Origin: RPQJ01 sp963754535 | GTDB taxonomy: Bacteria > Pseudomonadota > Gammaproteobacteria > Steroidobacterales > Steroidobacteraceae | Direction of reading: 5' to 3' | NCBI GenBank assembly: GCA_963754535.1 | Contig: CAVWGG010000010.1 | Span: forward strand, 1 to 64,000 | Length of the DNA stretch: 64,000 nt | Part shown: piece by piece, positions 8,647 to 16,868 of the stretch | Layout of the letters: every line of letters starts with the position of its first letter | Numbering within the stretch: the stretch's first letter is position 1 | Notes under the pieces: model-generated | What the model was told of the DNA's origin: nothing | The model's input: the letters and a program-made list of their open reading frames with translations, nothing else | The model's database searches: none | Program-made: the position numbers and the translations under genes

Positions 8647-9585
8647 TCAGTATGCCTCCCGGAACTTGCGGGTCAGGAAGAAGCCGATGACGTTGAACAC
8701 CAGCGTCATGAGCATCAGCACCAGGCCGGCCGCAAAGATGCTCTGGTAGCCGATGCTGTCGTGCGGCAGGTCGCCGAGGCTCACCTGCACGATGTAAGCG
8801 GTGATCGTCGCCGCCGGCTCGGTCGGGTTGAACGTGAGCGTCGGCTGCATGCCGGCCGCGATGGCGACGACCATGGTTTCGCCGATGGCACGCGAAATGC
8901 CGAGGATGTAGGCGGCCGCGATGCCCGAGAGCGCGCCCGGCACGACGACACGCAGCGCGGTCTGCAGCTTGGTGGCACCCATCGCGTAGGAACCTTCGCG
9001 CATGTAGCGCGGCACCGCACGCATCGCGTCTTCGCTGACCGACGCGACGTACGGCACGATCATGAGTCCGATCACGAGGCCCGCGCTCAGCATGTTGAAG
9101 CCCGGCAGGTTCGGCATGAACTTCTGCAGGAACGGCGTCACCATCAGCAGCGCGAAGTAGCCATAGACCACCGTCGGCACGGCGCCGAGCAGTTCCAGGA
9201 TCGGCTTGACCGTCTCGCGCGTGCGGTGCGTCGAGAATTCCGACAAATAAATGGCGATGATCGTGCCGAGCGGGATCGCGACGAGCAGCGCCACGAACGT
9301 GACCGTGAGCGTGCCCGAGACCAGCGGCATGATGCCGTAGTGGGCATCGTCGAAGAGCGGGGTCCACATCGTGTCGGTCAGGAACTCCCTGATCGTCACG
9401 TGCTCGAAGAAGAACGACGACTCGTAGAACAGGATGATGACGATCGCGAGCGTCGTGAAGACCGCCACCAGCGCGCATGCCAGCAGGATCAGTTCGATGA
9501 CGCGGTCGCGATTCTTGCGGTAGGTCAGCGAGGAGAATGCCCCCTTCCCCATCGCAGTCGAGCGAGTTGCCGTGGTGACCGACAT
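8647..9585 (-). CDS. pstC: Phosphate ABC transporter permease PstC
   Basis: 312 residues, six predicted membrane helices, first around residues 30-54 (LILLACALVAVFTTLAIVII). The EAA loop reads EGSYAMGATKLQTALRVVVP. A long periplasmic segment after helix 1 is normal for PstC. It follows pstS by 99 bp, a gap holding a strong GC hairpin that may set the pstS:pstC ratio. It pairs with PstA. Confidence 0.96.
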   Translation of the reverse strand: MSVTTATRSTAMGKGAFSSLTYRKNRDRVIELILLACALVAVFTTLAIVIILFYESSFFFEHVTIREFLTDTMWTPLFDDAHYGIMPLVSGTLTVTFVALLVAIPLGTIIAIYLSEFSTHRTRETVKPILELLGAVPTVVYGYFALLMVTPFLQKFMPNLPGFNMLSAGLVIGLMIVPYVASVSEDAMRAVPRYMREGSYAMGATKLQTALRVVVPGALSGIAAAYILGISRAIGETMVVAIAAGMQPTLTFNPTEPAATITAYIVQVSLGDLPHDSIGYQSIFAAGLVLMLMTLVFNVIGFFLTRKFREAY

Positions 9586-9636
9586 GAGCCCTTCCCCGAT
9601 CCGGCGCCTGACAGGCGCTCTGTGACAGATACGAAC

Positions 9637-9662
9637 GGGCCGGGACCTTGCGATCCCGGCCC
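9637..9662 (-). promoter_or_regulatory. Intercistronic hairpin between pstS and pstC
   Basis: GGGCCGGGA (9637-9645) and TCCCGGCCC (9654-9662) form a perfect 9-bp stem with an 8-nt loop. No T-run follows on the minus strand, so this looks like an mRNA-stabilising or attenuating hairpin downstream of the abundant binding-protein gene rather than a full terminator. Confidence 0.6.
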
Positions 9663-9684
9663 GCCCCCTTACCGGGCTTACCGG

Positions 9685-10686
9685 TTAGAGTTTACCTTCC
9701 AGCGCCTGCAACTGTTCGATCGTGATGCCGACCTGCGGGTGGCCGCCGAAGACCGTGCCCAGCTTGCCGTCCTGGAAGTGCTTCCAGGCGAGGGTGTAGG
9801 CCGACTTGGGCAGCGGCAGGTAGCCGACTTCGCCGACCAGGTCGCCGTTGTTCAGCATGAACTGCACGAACTCGCGCACTTCCGGACGCTTGGCCGACGA
9901 TTCGCGCACGTAGACGAACAGCGGACGCGACAGCGGGTTGTAGGTACCGTTGGTCACGTTGGCGAGGCTCGGGCCCACCGGACCCTTGCCGCCGTCAATC
10001 GCGACGGCCGTCATCTTGTCCTTGTGCGCCGCGTAGTACGCATAGCCGAAGTACCCGATCGCGTTCTTGTTGTTCTCGACGCCCTGCACCAGGGTGTTGT
10101 CGTCTTCGCTCGCGGTGTAGTCGCCGCGGCTCGCCTTCGCCTTGCCGTTCACGGCCTCGGTGAAGTAGTCAAACGTGCCGGAGTCGGCGCCCGGCCCGAA
10201 CAGCATCAGCTTTTCCTTCGGGAATTTCGGATTGACCTGGTTCCAGTTGGTGATGCGGCCCTGCGCCGCTGGCTCCCACATCTTTTTCAGTTCGGCCACC
10301 GTCATCGTCTTGGCCCAGGCGTTGGACGGGTGAACGACGACCGTCAGCGCGTCGAAAGCAACCGGCACTTCCATGTACTTGATGCCGGCCTTGCGGCAGA
10401 CCTCCATCTCCTCGACCGAGATCGGACGCGACGCGTTCGCCATGTCGGTCTCGCCGCGGCAGAACTTCTTGAAGCCGCCGCCGGTGCCCGAGACACCGAC
10501 CGTCACGCGGACCTTGCCGCGCTTCTGGATCTGGAACTCTTCGGCATACGCCTCGGAGATCGGGAACACGGTGCTGGAGCCGTCGATCTTGATCGCGGCC
10601 TGCGCCTGCGCGCGCCCGGGAGCGCCAATGGCCAGGAGGCCGAGCGCGACGGCCGGGAGGGTGATCTGCTGCCAGGAAAGCTTCAT
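9685..10686 (-). CDS. pstS: Periplasmic phosphate-binding protein PstS
   Basis: 333 residues. A Sec signal peptide (MKLSWQQITLPAVALGLLAI, cleavage near AQAQA) is followed by KIDGSSTVFPISEAYAEEFQ, the phosphate-loop signature of PstS, and GPGADSGTFDYFTEA, the second ligand loop. The start at 10686 is preferred over 10695 because AGAGG lies 9 nt before it and touches the other. The gene is first in the pst operon and has a Pho box about 76 bp upstream. Confidence 0.96.
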   Translation of the reverse strand: MKLSWQQITLPAVALGLLAIGAPGRAQAQAAIKIDGSSTVFPISEAYAEEFQIQKRGKVRVTVGVSGTGGGFKKFCRGETDMANASRPISVEEMEVCRKAGIKYMEVPVAFDALTVVVHPSNAWAKTMTVAELKKMWEPAAQGRITNWNQVNPKFPKEKLMLFGPGADSGTFDYFTEAVNGKAKASRGDYTASEDDNTLVQGVENNKNAIGYFGYAYYAAHKDKMTAVAIDGGKGPVGPSLANVTNGTYNPLSRPLFVYVRESSAKRPEVREFVQFMLNNGDLVGEVGYLPLPKSAYTLAWKHFQDGKLGTVFGGHPQVGITIEQLQALEGKL

Positions 10687-10745
10687 GAAAGGCATCCTCT
10701 GCTATGGGTCGGCTTAGGGGGCGGGTGGCCCTGTGGATGCCGCGC

Positions 10746-10779
10746 AGTCTGCCGCGGCACTGTGACAGCCATGTGACAA
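10746..10779 (-). promoter_or_regulatory. Pho box and -10 of the pst operon
   Basis: On the minus strand TTGTCAC (10779-10773), 4 nt, CTGTCAC (10768-10762): a near-perfect PhoB box. Ten nt further is CAGACT (10751-10746), which keeps three of the six TATAAT bases. The predicted leader before pstS is about 50 nt. The same gap holds the promoter region of the divergent dapE. Confidence 0.85.
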
Positions 10780-10878
10780 AGACGGTGCTCTCGCAAGTGC
10801 TTGATCCGACGGGCCTCTATGGCTTTAATGCCGGACCCGGCCCGGGTCCTGTACCGTTCCCAGAGCGAACCCAGCACG

Positions 10879-12006
10879 ATGTCCCCGACCCTTGCCCTGA
10901 CCGAAGACCTGCTGCGCCGGCCCTCCGTGAGCCCCGAGGATCACGGCTGCATCGACGTCATCTGCGCCCGGCTCGAGCCGCTCGGGTTCAGCAACGAACG
11001 GCTGCGTTTCGGTCCGGTCGAGAATCTCTGGTCACGGCGCGGTAACGCAAGTCCGGTGCTCTGCTTTGCCGGTCACACGGACGTCGTGCCGACCGGTCCG
11101 CGCGAAGACTGGCGCACTGCACCGTTCGAGCCGGTGATCGTCGACGACGTGCTGTATGCGCGCGGTGCCGCCGACATGAAGAGCAGCCTCGCCGCCATGG
11201 TGACGGCCACCGAACGGTTCGTCGCCAGGCATCCCGACCATGCTGGCTCGCTCGCCTTCCTGTTTACGAGCGACGAGGAAGGCCCGTCGGTCGACGGCAC
11301 ACGCAAGGTGATGGACGTGCTCGAAGCACGTCACGAGAAGATCGACTGGTGCGTGGTCGGCGAGCCGACGAGCGGTGACGTGCTCGGCGACACCATCAAG
11401 GTGGGGCGTCGCGGCTCGCTCTCCGGTCGCCTCACGGTGCACGGCGTTCAGGGACACATCGCCTATCCGCACCTCGCGGATAATCCGGTGCACGGTTTTG
11501 CGCCGGCGCTGGCGGAGCTGGTGACGACGCACTGGGACGAAGGCAACGAATTCTTCCAGCCGACGACATTCCAGGTATCGAACATCTCGGCCGGCACCGG
11601 CGCACCGAACGTGGTGCCCGGCGAATTGAAGGCGCGCTTCAACCTGCGATTCTCGACGGAGCAGACCGTCGAGCAGTTGCAGCAACGCGTGCTCGAAGTG
11701 CTCGACCGTCACCGCGTGAAGTATTCGCTGGAATGGTTCGTATCCGGCCTGCCCTTCCTGACGCGCCCCGGCAAGCTGACTGCCGCCGTGGAGCAGGCGG
11801 TGCGCGAAACGATGGGACGCAGCCCGCAGCTGTCGACGACCGGCGGAACGTCCGATGGACGGTTCATCGCGCCGACGGGCGCCCAGGTGGTGGAACTCGG
11901 CGTGATCAACGCGACGATCCACAAGGTGAACGAGTGCGTGCGCGTCGAGGACATCGACACGCTGAGCCTCGCGTACGAGCGCATTATGGAATTGCTGCTG
12001 ACCTGA
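10879..12006 (+). CDS. dapE: Succinyl-diaminopimelate desuccinylase
   Basis: 375 residues, the standard DapE length. This dinuclear zinc M20-family hydrolase releases succinate from N-succinyl-L,L-DAP for lysine and peptidoglycan. Metal-site motifs: CFAGHTDVVPTGP (His), RGAADMKSSLAA (Asp), FLFTSDEEGPSVDGT (catalytic and metal Glu), STTGGTSDGRFI and the final His in INATIHKVNE. The ATG at 10879 gives the usual start MSPTLALTEDLLRRPSVSP; an upstream ATG at 10801 would add 26 atypical residues. Confidence 0.97.
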   Translation: MSPTLALTEDLLRRPSVSPEDHGCIDVICARLEPLGFSNERLRFGPVENLWSRRGNASPVLCFAGHTDVVPTGPREDWRTAPFEPVIVDDVLYARGAADMKSSLAAMVTATERFVARHPDHAGSLAFLFTSDEEGPSVDGTRKVMDVLEARHEKIDWCVVGEPTSGDVLGDTIKVGRRGSLSGRLTVHGVQGHIAYPHLADNPVHGFAPALAELVTTHWDEGNEFFQPTTFQVSNISAGTGAPNVVPGELKARFNLRFSTEQTVEQLQQRVLEVLDRHRVKYSLEWFVSGLPFLTRPGKLTAAVEQAVRETMGRSPQLSTTGGTSDGRFIAPTGAQVVELGVINATIHKVNECVRVEDIDTLSLAYERIMELLLT

Positions 12007-12022
12007 CACGTGCGTCAGTGCA

Positions 12023-12098
12023 GGCATTCGATCCGGGACCTTTCCCGGAGCTTGGAAAGGCAGACACGCGCTCTGGGAAAGGTCCCGGATCGAATGCC
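12023..12098. repeat. Palindrome R1, constant-loop family
   Basis: A perfect 24-bp inverted repeat (12023-12046 with 12075-12098) around a 28-nt centre that contains TTGGAAAGGCAGACACGC. The centre itself extends the stem by about five pairs (GGAGC with GCTCT). The same centre with a different stem occurs at 39263-39350, and its reverse complement at 12350-12429 and 39407-39486. The element lies 16 bp after dapE and could act as a transcript 3' end, but no T-run follows. Confidence 0.85.
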
Positions 12099-12349
12099 CG
12101 AAGTGACGCGCCTGAGCGTTTCGTCGGGCGGAAGCGCAAGCCGGGAATAGCAGCCATTGGTGCATGCCCGACGAACCGCACGGCGCACGTAGCCGGACAG
12201 ATCAAGAGGCGCGCAACGTCAGGTGGGGTGCACGCCGCGACCGGCCAGCAAGAAGGCGTAGCGGCATTGCGCTGGCTCGGAACGAGGTGATGTTGCGTGC
12301 GCCGTGCGACCTTTTCCGCTGGCGGAAAAGGCGCTCAGGCGCGGTGGAT

Positions 12350-12429
12350 CAGGCGTTCGATCCGGCATGTCCTGGCGCGCGCGTGTCTGCCTTTCCAAGC
12401 GCGACAGGACATGCCGGATCGGACGCCTG
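12350..12429. repeat. Palindrome R2, constant-loop family (inverted orientation)
   Basis: Arms 12350-12374 and 12405-12429 pair over 25 bp with one G-T wobble (stem core GATCCGGCATGTCCTG). The 30-nt loop holds the reverse complement of the R1 core. It is preceded by GCGCTCAGGCGCGGTG, also found before R4 at 39.4 kb, so R1-hairpin-R2 and R3-hairpin-R4 are two copies of one composite arrangement. Confidence 0.85.
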
Positions 12430-12493
12430 GACTTCACCAGCGCTCGTGGCGAGCTTTCCGTCTGGCGAGCGAAGAGGCCGCGCTAACGCGGAC

Positions 12494-13015
12494 TCAGCGC
12501 TTGCGGAAGTTGGCGACCACGCCGACCGCAGCGAGACCGAGCAGGTTGAGCAGCACCCAGAACGGCATGCTGAACCCGAGGAACCGCCAGGTGACCTTGG
12601 CGCACTCCCCCGACCCGCCCAGCACCTTGCCCAGCACTTCGTGCAGCGGCAGCACGTCCATCATGTAATCGAGGCTCGCGCCGCATTCGGCGACCGAGCC
12701 CGGCGGAGCATTGATGACGTAGAGGTGCCGGGCCGCGACGCCGACGCCGACCAGGGCAGCGAGCACGATCAGCGCGCCGTAAACGCGCCGCATGCCGGCG
12801 CTGGCGGGGTTGTGCAGCCACGCGAGCAGGAAGATCACGCCGGCCGCGATCACCGCAATTCGCTGCAGGACGCAGAGCGGGCACGGCTCTTCAAGCAATC
12901 CGTACTGGACGTACAAGGCGTAGGCCATCAGGCCTGCACACCAGAGAAATCCCGCCAGGTTCAACGTGCGGGTCTGCAGCCACCAGGGCTGGCGCGAATC
13001 GAGCATGAGGTTCAA
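12494..13015 (-). CDS. dsbB: Disulfide bond formation protein DsbB
   Basis: 173 residues with four membrane helices. The redox cysteines are visible: CPLC (about residues 45-48) in the first periplasmic loop and the second pair in VAECGASL and SGECAKV. DsbB reoxidises DsbA and passes electrons to quinone. The start is a TTG at 13015 preceded by GGAG 8 nt away; the alternative ATG at 13006 lies 16 nt from that GGAG. It is 33 bp downstream of phoU2 on the same strand. Confidence 0.95.
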   Translation of the reverse strand: MNLMLDSRQPWWLQTRTLNLAGFLWCAGLMAYALYVQYGLLEEPCPLCVLQRIAVIAAGVIFLLAWLHNPASAGMRRVYGALIVLAALVGVGVAARHLYVINAPPGSVAECGASLDYMMDVLPLHEVLGKVLGGSGECAKVTWRFLGFSMPFWVLLNLLGLAAVGVVANFRKR

Positions 13016-13048
13016 ACGCGTACTCCGCGTCCCGAAGGAAGGCGAAGT

Positions 13049-13795
13049 CTACCCCTGACCGCCCTGCTTCGTCGCACGTGCCGCCTGGATCTGCTTTTCG
13101 ACATCCTCGATCGAGAGGTGGCGAATGTCCTTGCCCAGCACCATGTAGACGACGTACTCGCAGATGTTCTTCGCGTGGTCGCCGACCCGCTCGAGGGCCC
13201 GCGCCAGGCTGAGGACGTCGAGCGTGCGACGGATCGCCCGCGGGTCCTCCATCATGAACGTGATGCATTGGCGCTGGATGGCCTCGTACTCTTCGTCGAT
13301 CACCCGGTCGCGGCGAGCCACGTCGAGCGCCGCCTCCGTATCGAGACGGGCGAACGCATCGAGCGCGCCGTGCACCATCTCTGCGACGAGCTCGCCCATG
13401 TGCTTGAGTTCGCGGTAACGGTCGGCCGTGCGGTCCGAGTTCGAAAGGCGCGCTGCCGCATGACCAAGCTTCTCGGTTTCGTCGCCGATACGCTCGAGGT
13501 CGGTGATGGTCTTGATGATCGCCACGATCAGGCGCAGGTCCGAGGCCGTCGGCGCTCGCGTCGCCAGGATGCGGCTGCAGTCCTCGTCGATGGCGACTTC
13601 CATCGCATTGACCTTGTGGTCCTGCCGGCCGACTTCCTCGCCGAGCCGGCTGTCGCCGCCGACGATGGCCTTTACGCCGTTCTGGAGCTGCTGCTCGACG
13701 AGGCCACCCATCTGCAGGACGCCCGTCCGGATGCCCTCGAGCTCCGCGTTGTAGCGGCTGTGGATGTGGTGCGAAAGGTCGGAGGTGTCCATCAC
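13049..13795 (-). CDS. phoU: Second PhoU-family regulator
   Basis: 248 residues, a two-bundle PhoU protein distinct in sequence from the one at 6146-6862. Metal-site motifs: LERIGDETEKLGHAAARL and LERVGDHAKNICEYVVYMV. The C-terminal tail (about 225-248) is longer and basic. It lies downstream of the porin terminator and upstream of dsbB. It may be the signalling PhoU for PhoR, with the pst-linked copy serving transport, or the reverse. A palindrome-like CCGTC...GACGG (13818-13835) lies in its upstream region. Confidence 0.93.
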   Translation of the reverse strand: MMDTSDLSHHIHSRYNAELEGIRTGVLQMGGLVEQQLQNGVKAIVGGDSRLGEEVGRQDHKVNAMEVAIDEDCSRILATRAPTASDLRLIVAIIKTITDLERIGDETEKLGHAAARLSNSDRTADRYRELKHMGELVAEMVHGALDAFARLDTEAALDVARRDRVIDEEYEAIQRQCITFMMEDPRAIRRTLDVLSLARALERVGDHAKNICEYVVYMVLGKDIRHLSIEDVEKQIQAARATKQGGQG

Positions 13796-13863
13796 GGTTA
13801 TTGATCTCCCGAAGCTGCCGTCTTGTACAGGACGGCCCGGACTGAGACAAGTTCAACCGGGCC

Positions 13864-13933
13864 AAAAAAAAGCCCTCCCCGCGCCCTCGCCGGGGGATTT
13901 GGCGAGGGGGGCCCTTGCAGGCCCGGGGGAGGG
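13864..13933 (-). terminator. Rho-independent terminator after the porin genes
   Basis: On the minus strand, CCCTCCCC (13933-13926) pairs with GGGGAGGG (13880-13873). Nested inside is CCCTCGCC/GGCGAGGG (13908-13901 with 13891-13884). Eight T residues follow directly (13871-13864). It lies 16 bp past the porin stop and isolates phoU2 from porin transcription. Confidence 0.9.
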
Positions 13934-13948
13934 TCCGGGGGGCCGGGG

Positions 13949-15314
13949 TCAGAACTTGTAGTTCAGGTCCAGCTGCAGCCGGTTGTAGTCGAGCTCGGTG
14001 CCGACGTCCTTGTTCAACGTGTTCAGGAAGTAGGTGGCGTTCATCGTGAAGTTCTTCACTGGCGCGTAGCCGGCCTTCAGGACCCAGCCGTCCGCATCGG
14101 TCTTGCCGTCGCCATAATCGGAGTCGAGCCACTGCCCGAACAGCGCGTCCTTGTCGATCGACTGGTACAACACGCCGGCCTCCCAGGTCTTGGCGTTGCT
14201 GGCCTTGCCGACCATGGCGCCTACCGCGTATGCCGTGTCGTACTCGACGTCGTCCGCCATGTTCTGCGCATAGTTGGCCCAGAACGTGAGCGGCAGGTTG
14301 GCCACGGTGACGCCCATCTGCGCACTCAGCTCGACGATGTCGTAGCCATACTGCAACAGGTTGGTCGTGCTGGTGCCGACGCGATACGTCGTGTTGCCAT
14401 TGGCATTGTTCGCGTACAGCGGCGAGTTGTCCTTGCAGGCGCCGCACTCGTAGTAGTTCGCCGCGAGGACGGTCTCGCCACCCAGCAGCGGGAACTTCAT
14501 GCCGGCCTGCAGGCCGAATATGTTCGCGTCCGAGTTTTCGCCCTTCGGGTCGGCGTTGTACTGCTCGGTGAGCCACCAGCCGTATGCGGTGCCGAAGAAC
14601 ATGCCACGGTCGAACTTGACCGCGCCGCCTTCCGGATTGAAGTCGCCGTCGTAGAACATGCTCTGGCCGGGACGGAAGATCGGGTTGACCTGCTTGCCGA
14701 GCAGCAGGTTGCCGCCGTCCATGAACTTCCAGTCGACATAGGCCATGTCGAGGCCGATGGACTTGCGGGTGCCGGTGCCGCCGAGCGTCTGGTTGGACGA
14801 GCGCGGGTCGTCCGCACCGGTCGCGAACAGCAGCGTGCCCTTCACGTTGTCGGTGGCCTTGAAATCGAAGCCGAGGCGCGCGCGGATGCGCATGCGCTCA
14901 CGGTCCGCCGCATCGACGGCGTTGCCGCTGACGACGCGCTCGGTCCAGATGTTCTCGTTGCGGAAGCGGAAGTCGCCGCGGCCCTTGATCTTGGTCGCCC
15001 AGTCGGCGCCCTTGACCTTGGCGATCTCGCCAGAGGAAACAGCCGATTCCTCACGCAGGTCGCTGCGTCTGGGACTTCAAGTAGTCCATCTCCGCCTCGC
15101 GGCGGTCGGCCAGGGCCTGCAGCTCCGAGTTCTGCGTCTTGAGTTCGGCGTTGGCCGTTTCGAGACGGTTGAGACGCTCGGCGAGCGCCTGCATCTGTGA
15201 CTGGATGGACTGGACTTCGGCCTTGGTGGCCGCGCCCTTGGTCTGCGCGGACGCGTCCGCGGCACTGAGCGTCAGCACGGCGGCGACTGCCGTCGCAAGC
15301 ACGGTCGATTTCAC
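13949..15314 (-). pseudogene. Phosphate-selective porin O/P family, frameshifted copy
   Basis: The protein reads from a GTG at 15314 (AAGGGG 6 nt upstream) through a signal peptide ending ADASAQ and a coiled-coil segment to LKSQTQ, then hits a stop at 15051. Removing one base near 15060 restores DLREESAVSSGEIAKVKGAD and runs open to 13949, ending LDLNYKF. The barrel half closely resembles the neighbouring porin at 15468-16820. OprO/OprP-type trimeric porins pass phosphate or polyphosphate across the outer membrane. The single-base defect may be a real mutation or a sequence error; a Pho box upstream argues that the gene matters. Confidence 0.85.
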
Positions 15315-15402
15315 ATTGATCCCCTTACGGTGGTTTGCCTGTCTGCTTCGGGTGCGCCGGACGCGGTGCTCGAGAGCATCCACCCGGCGTTTCCTTGGCG
15401 AC

Positions 15403-15447
15403 TTTTTACGCCGCGTATGTGACAGGCAGGTTGCAGTACGGCGACAG
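15403..15447 (-). promoter_or_regulatory. Three-unit Pho box and -10 of porin 1
   Basis: On the minus strand CTGTCGC (15447-15441), CTGCAAC (15436-15430) and CTGTCAC (15425-15419) sit on an 11-nt period. TAAAAA (15408-15403) follows after exactly 10 nt as the -10. The predicted leader to the GTG at 15314 is about 80 nt. The box sits in the 153-bp gap between the two porin genes. Confidence 0.8.
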
Positions 15448-15467
15448 TCTCGCGGCAACCGCAGGGA

Positions 15468-16820
15468 TCAGAACTTGTAGTTGACGTCCAGTTGCAGGCG
15501 GGTGACGTCGAGCTCGGTGCCCACGTCCTTGTTGGTTGTGTTCAGGAAATACGACGCGTACAGCGAGACGTTCTTTACCGGGGCGTAGCCGCCCTTGAAG
15601 ACCCAGCCTGCGGCATCCGTGCGGCCGTCGCCGAAATCGGAATCCGCGACCTGGCCGAACAATGCGTCCTTGTCCACCGACTGGTACATCGCGCCCGCTT
15701 CCCAGCTGCCTGCATTCGCGGCACGGCCGAGGTAGGCGCCGAGTGCCCACGCGGTGTCATATTCCACGCCTTCCGCCAGGTTGCGTGCGAAACCTGCCGT
15801 GAACGTCAACGGCAGCTCGAACACCGTCGTGCCCACCTGCGCGCTGAGGTCGAGGATGTCGTAACCGTATTGCAGCATGTTGACGGTGCCGACGCGGTAT
15901 GTCGTGTTGCCGTTCGCGTTGTTGTTGTAGAGCGGCGAGTTGTCCTTGCAGGCGCCGCAAACGTAATAGTTGGCGGCGAGCACCGTTTCGCCCCCGATCG
16001 CTGCGAACTTCACGCCGGCCTGCAGGCCGAAAATGTTGGCGTCCGAGTTCTCGCCGTCCGGATCCGCGTTGTACTGCTCCGAGACCCAGAATCCGTACAG
16101 GTTGGCGAAAACCGGCCCGCGGGCAATCCGCACCGCGCCACCTTCGGGATTGATGTCAGGGTCGAAGAAGATGCTCTGCAACGGGCGCCAGACCGGGTAA
16201 GGCTGCTTGCCGAGCACGAGGTCACCCCCCTGCATGAAGCGCCAGTCGGCGTAGGCCAGGTCGAGGCCAATCTGCTTGCGACTGCTGGTGCCACCCAGCG
16301 TCTGGTTGGTGCCGCGGGGATCGTCCGCCCCGGTCGCGAGCAGCAGCGTAGCCCTGACGTTGTCCGTGACCGTGGCGTCGAACCCGAGACGCGCACGAAT
16401 GCGATCCCTGTCCCTATCGGCGGCGTCTACGGCCGCGCCGTTCACGTCGCGTTCCGACGTCAATCGTTCATGACGGTAGCGCAGGTCGCCGCGTCCCTTG
16501 ATGCGCGCGGCCCAGTCGGCGCCCTTCACTTTCGCAATCTCGTTCGTCGCGACCGCCGACTCCTCACGCAGTTCGTGCGTCTGCGCCTTGAGGTAGTCGG
16601 TCTCGGCTTCACGCCGGTCGGCGAGCGCCTTCAGTTCCGCGTTCTGCGTGGTGAGCTGGGCATTGGCAGCCTCCAGCCGGTTCAGCCGCTCGGCCAGGGC
16701 CTGCATCTGGGCCTGGAGCGCCTGCACGTCGGCCTTGCTGGCCGTGCCGGTGGACGCCGCCTGCACGTTCCCGGCTGCCAGGGCCACCGCAACGGCGGTC
16801 GCCAGAATGAGTCTGCCCAT
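15468..16820 (-). CDS. Phosphate-selective porin O/P family protein
   Basis: 450 residues, full length for the OprO/OprP family. Signal peptide at 1-21 (ILATAVAVALAAGNVQA), a periplasmic coiled coil at about 28-75 (MQALAERLNRLEAANAQLTT), then a 16-strand barrel ending in LDVNYKF with the terminal Phe needed for outer-membrane assembly. The ATG at 16820 has AGGAG 6 nt upstream. It follows phoR by 48 bp and could be cotranscribed with phoBR; a small hairpin (TGCCAA/TTGGCA) lies in the gap. It is a tandem paralogue of the copy at 13949-15314. Confidence 0.92.
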   Translation of the reverse strand: MGRLILATAVAVALAAGNVQAASTGTASKADVQALQAQMQALAERLNRLEAANAQLTTQNAELKALADRREAETDYLKAQTHELREESAVATNEIAKVKGADWAARIKGRGDLRYRHERLTSERDVNGAAVDAADRDRDRIRARLGFDATVTDNVRATLLLATGADDPRGTNQTLGGTSSRKQIGLDLAYADWRFMQGGDLVLGKQPYPVWRPLQSIFFDPDINPEGGAVRIARGPVFANLYGFWVSEQYNADPDGENSDANIFGLQAGVKFAAIGGETVLAANYYVCGACKDNSPLYNNNANGNTTYRVGTVNMLQYGYDILDLSAQVGTTVFELPLTFTAGFARNLAEGVEYDTAWALGAYLGRAANAGSWEAGAMYQSVDKDALFGQVADSDFGDGRTDAAGWVFKGGYAPVKNVSLYASYFLNTTNKDVGTELDVTRLQLDVNYKF

Positions 16821-16868
16821 GGTGATCTCCTGACCGGCAGTGCCAAAGCACTTGGCAACGGCAGGATT

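Larger units (their letters stand above)
12007..12493. other. Gene-free spacer carrying repeats
   Basis: 487 bp between the convergent ends of dapE and dsbB. It holds palindrome R1, about 200 bp with no recognisable feature (12099-12299), a small hairpin with arms CTTTTCCGC/GCGGAAAAG (12311-12330), and palindrome R2. Open frames crossing it are repeat artefacts without protein character. Confidence 0.7.

Noticed and set aside
12023..12429. Palindromes R1/R2 as a CRISPR array or integron attC sites
   Set aside because: There are no regularly spaced identical repeats with unique spacers. Here the centre is constant and the stem varies, the opposite of attC, and no integrase or cas gene is present.
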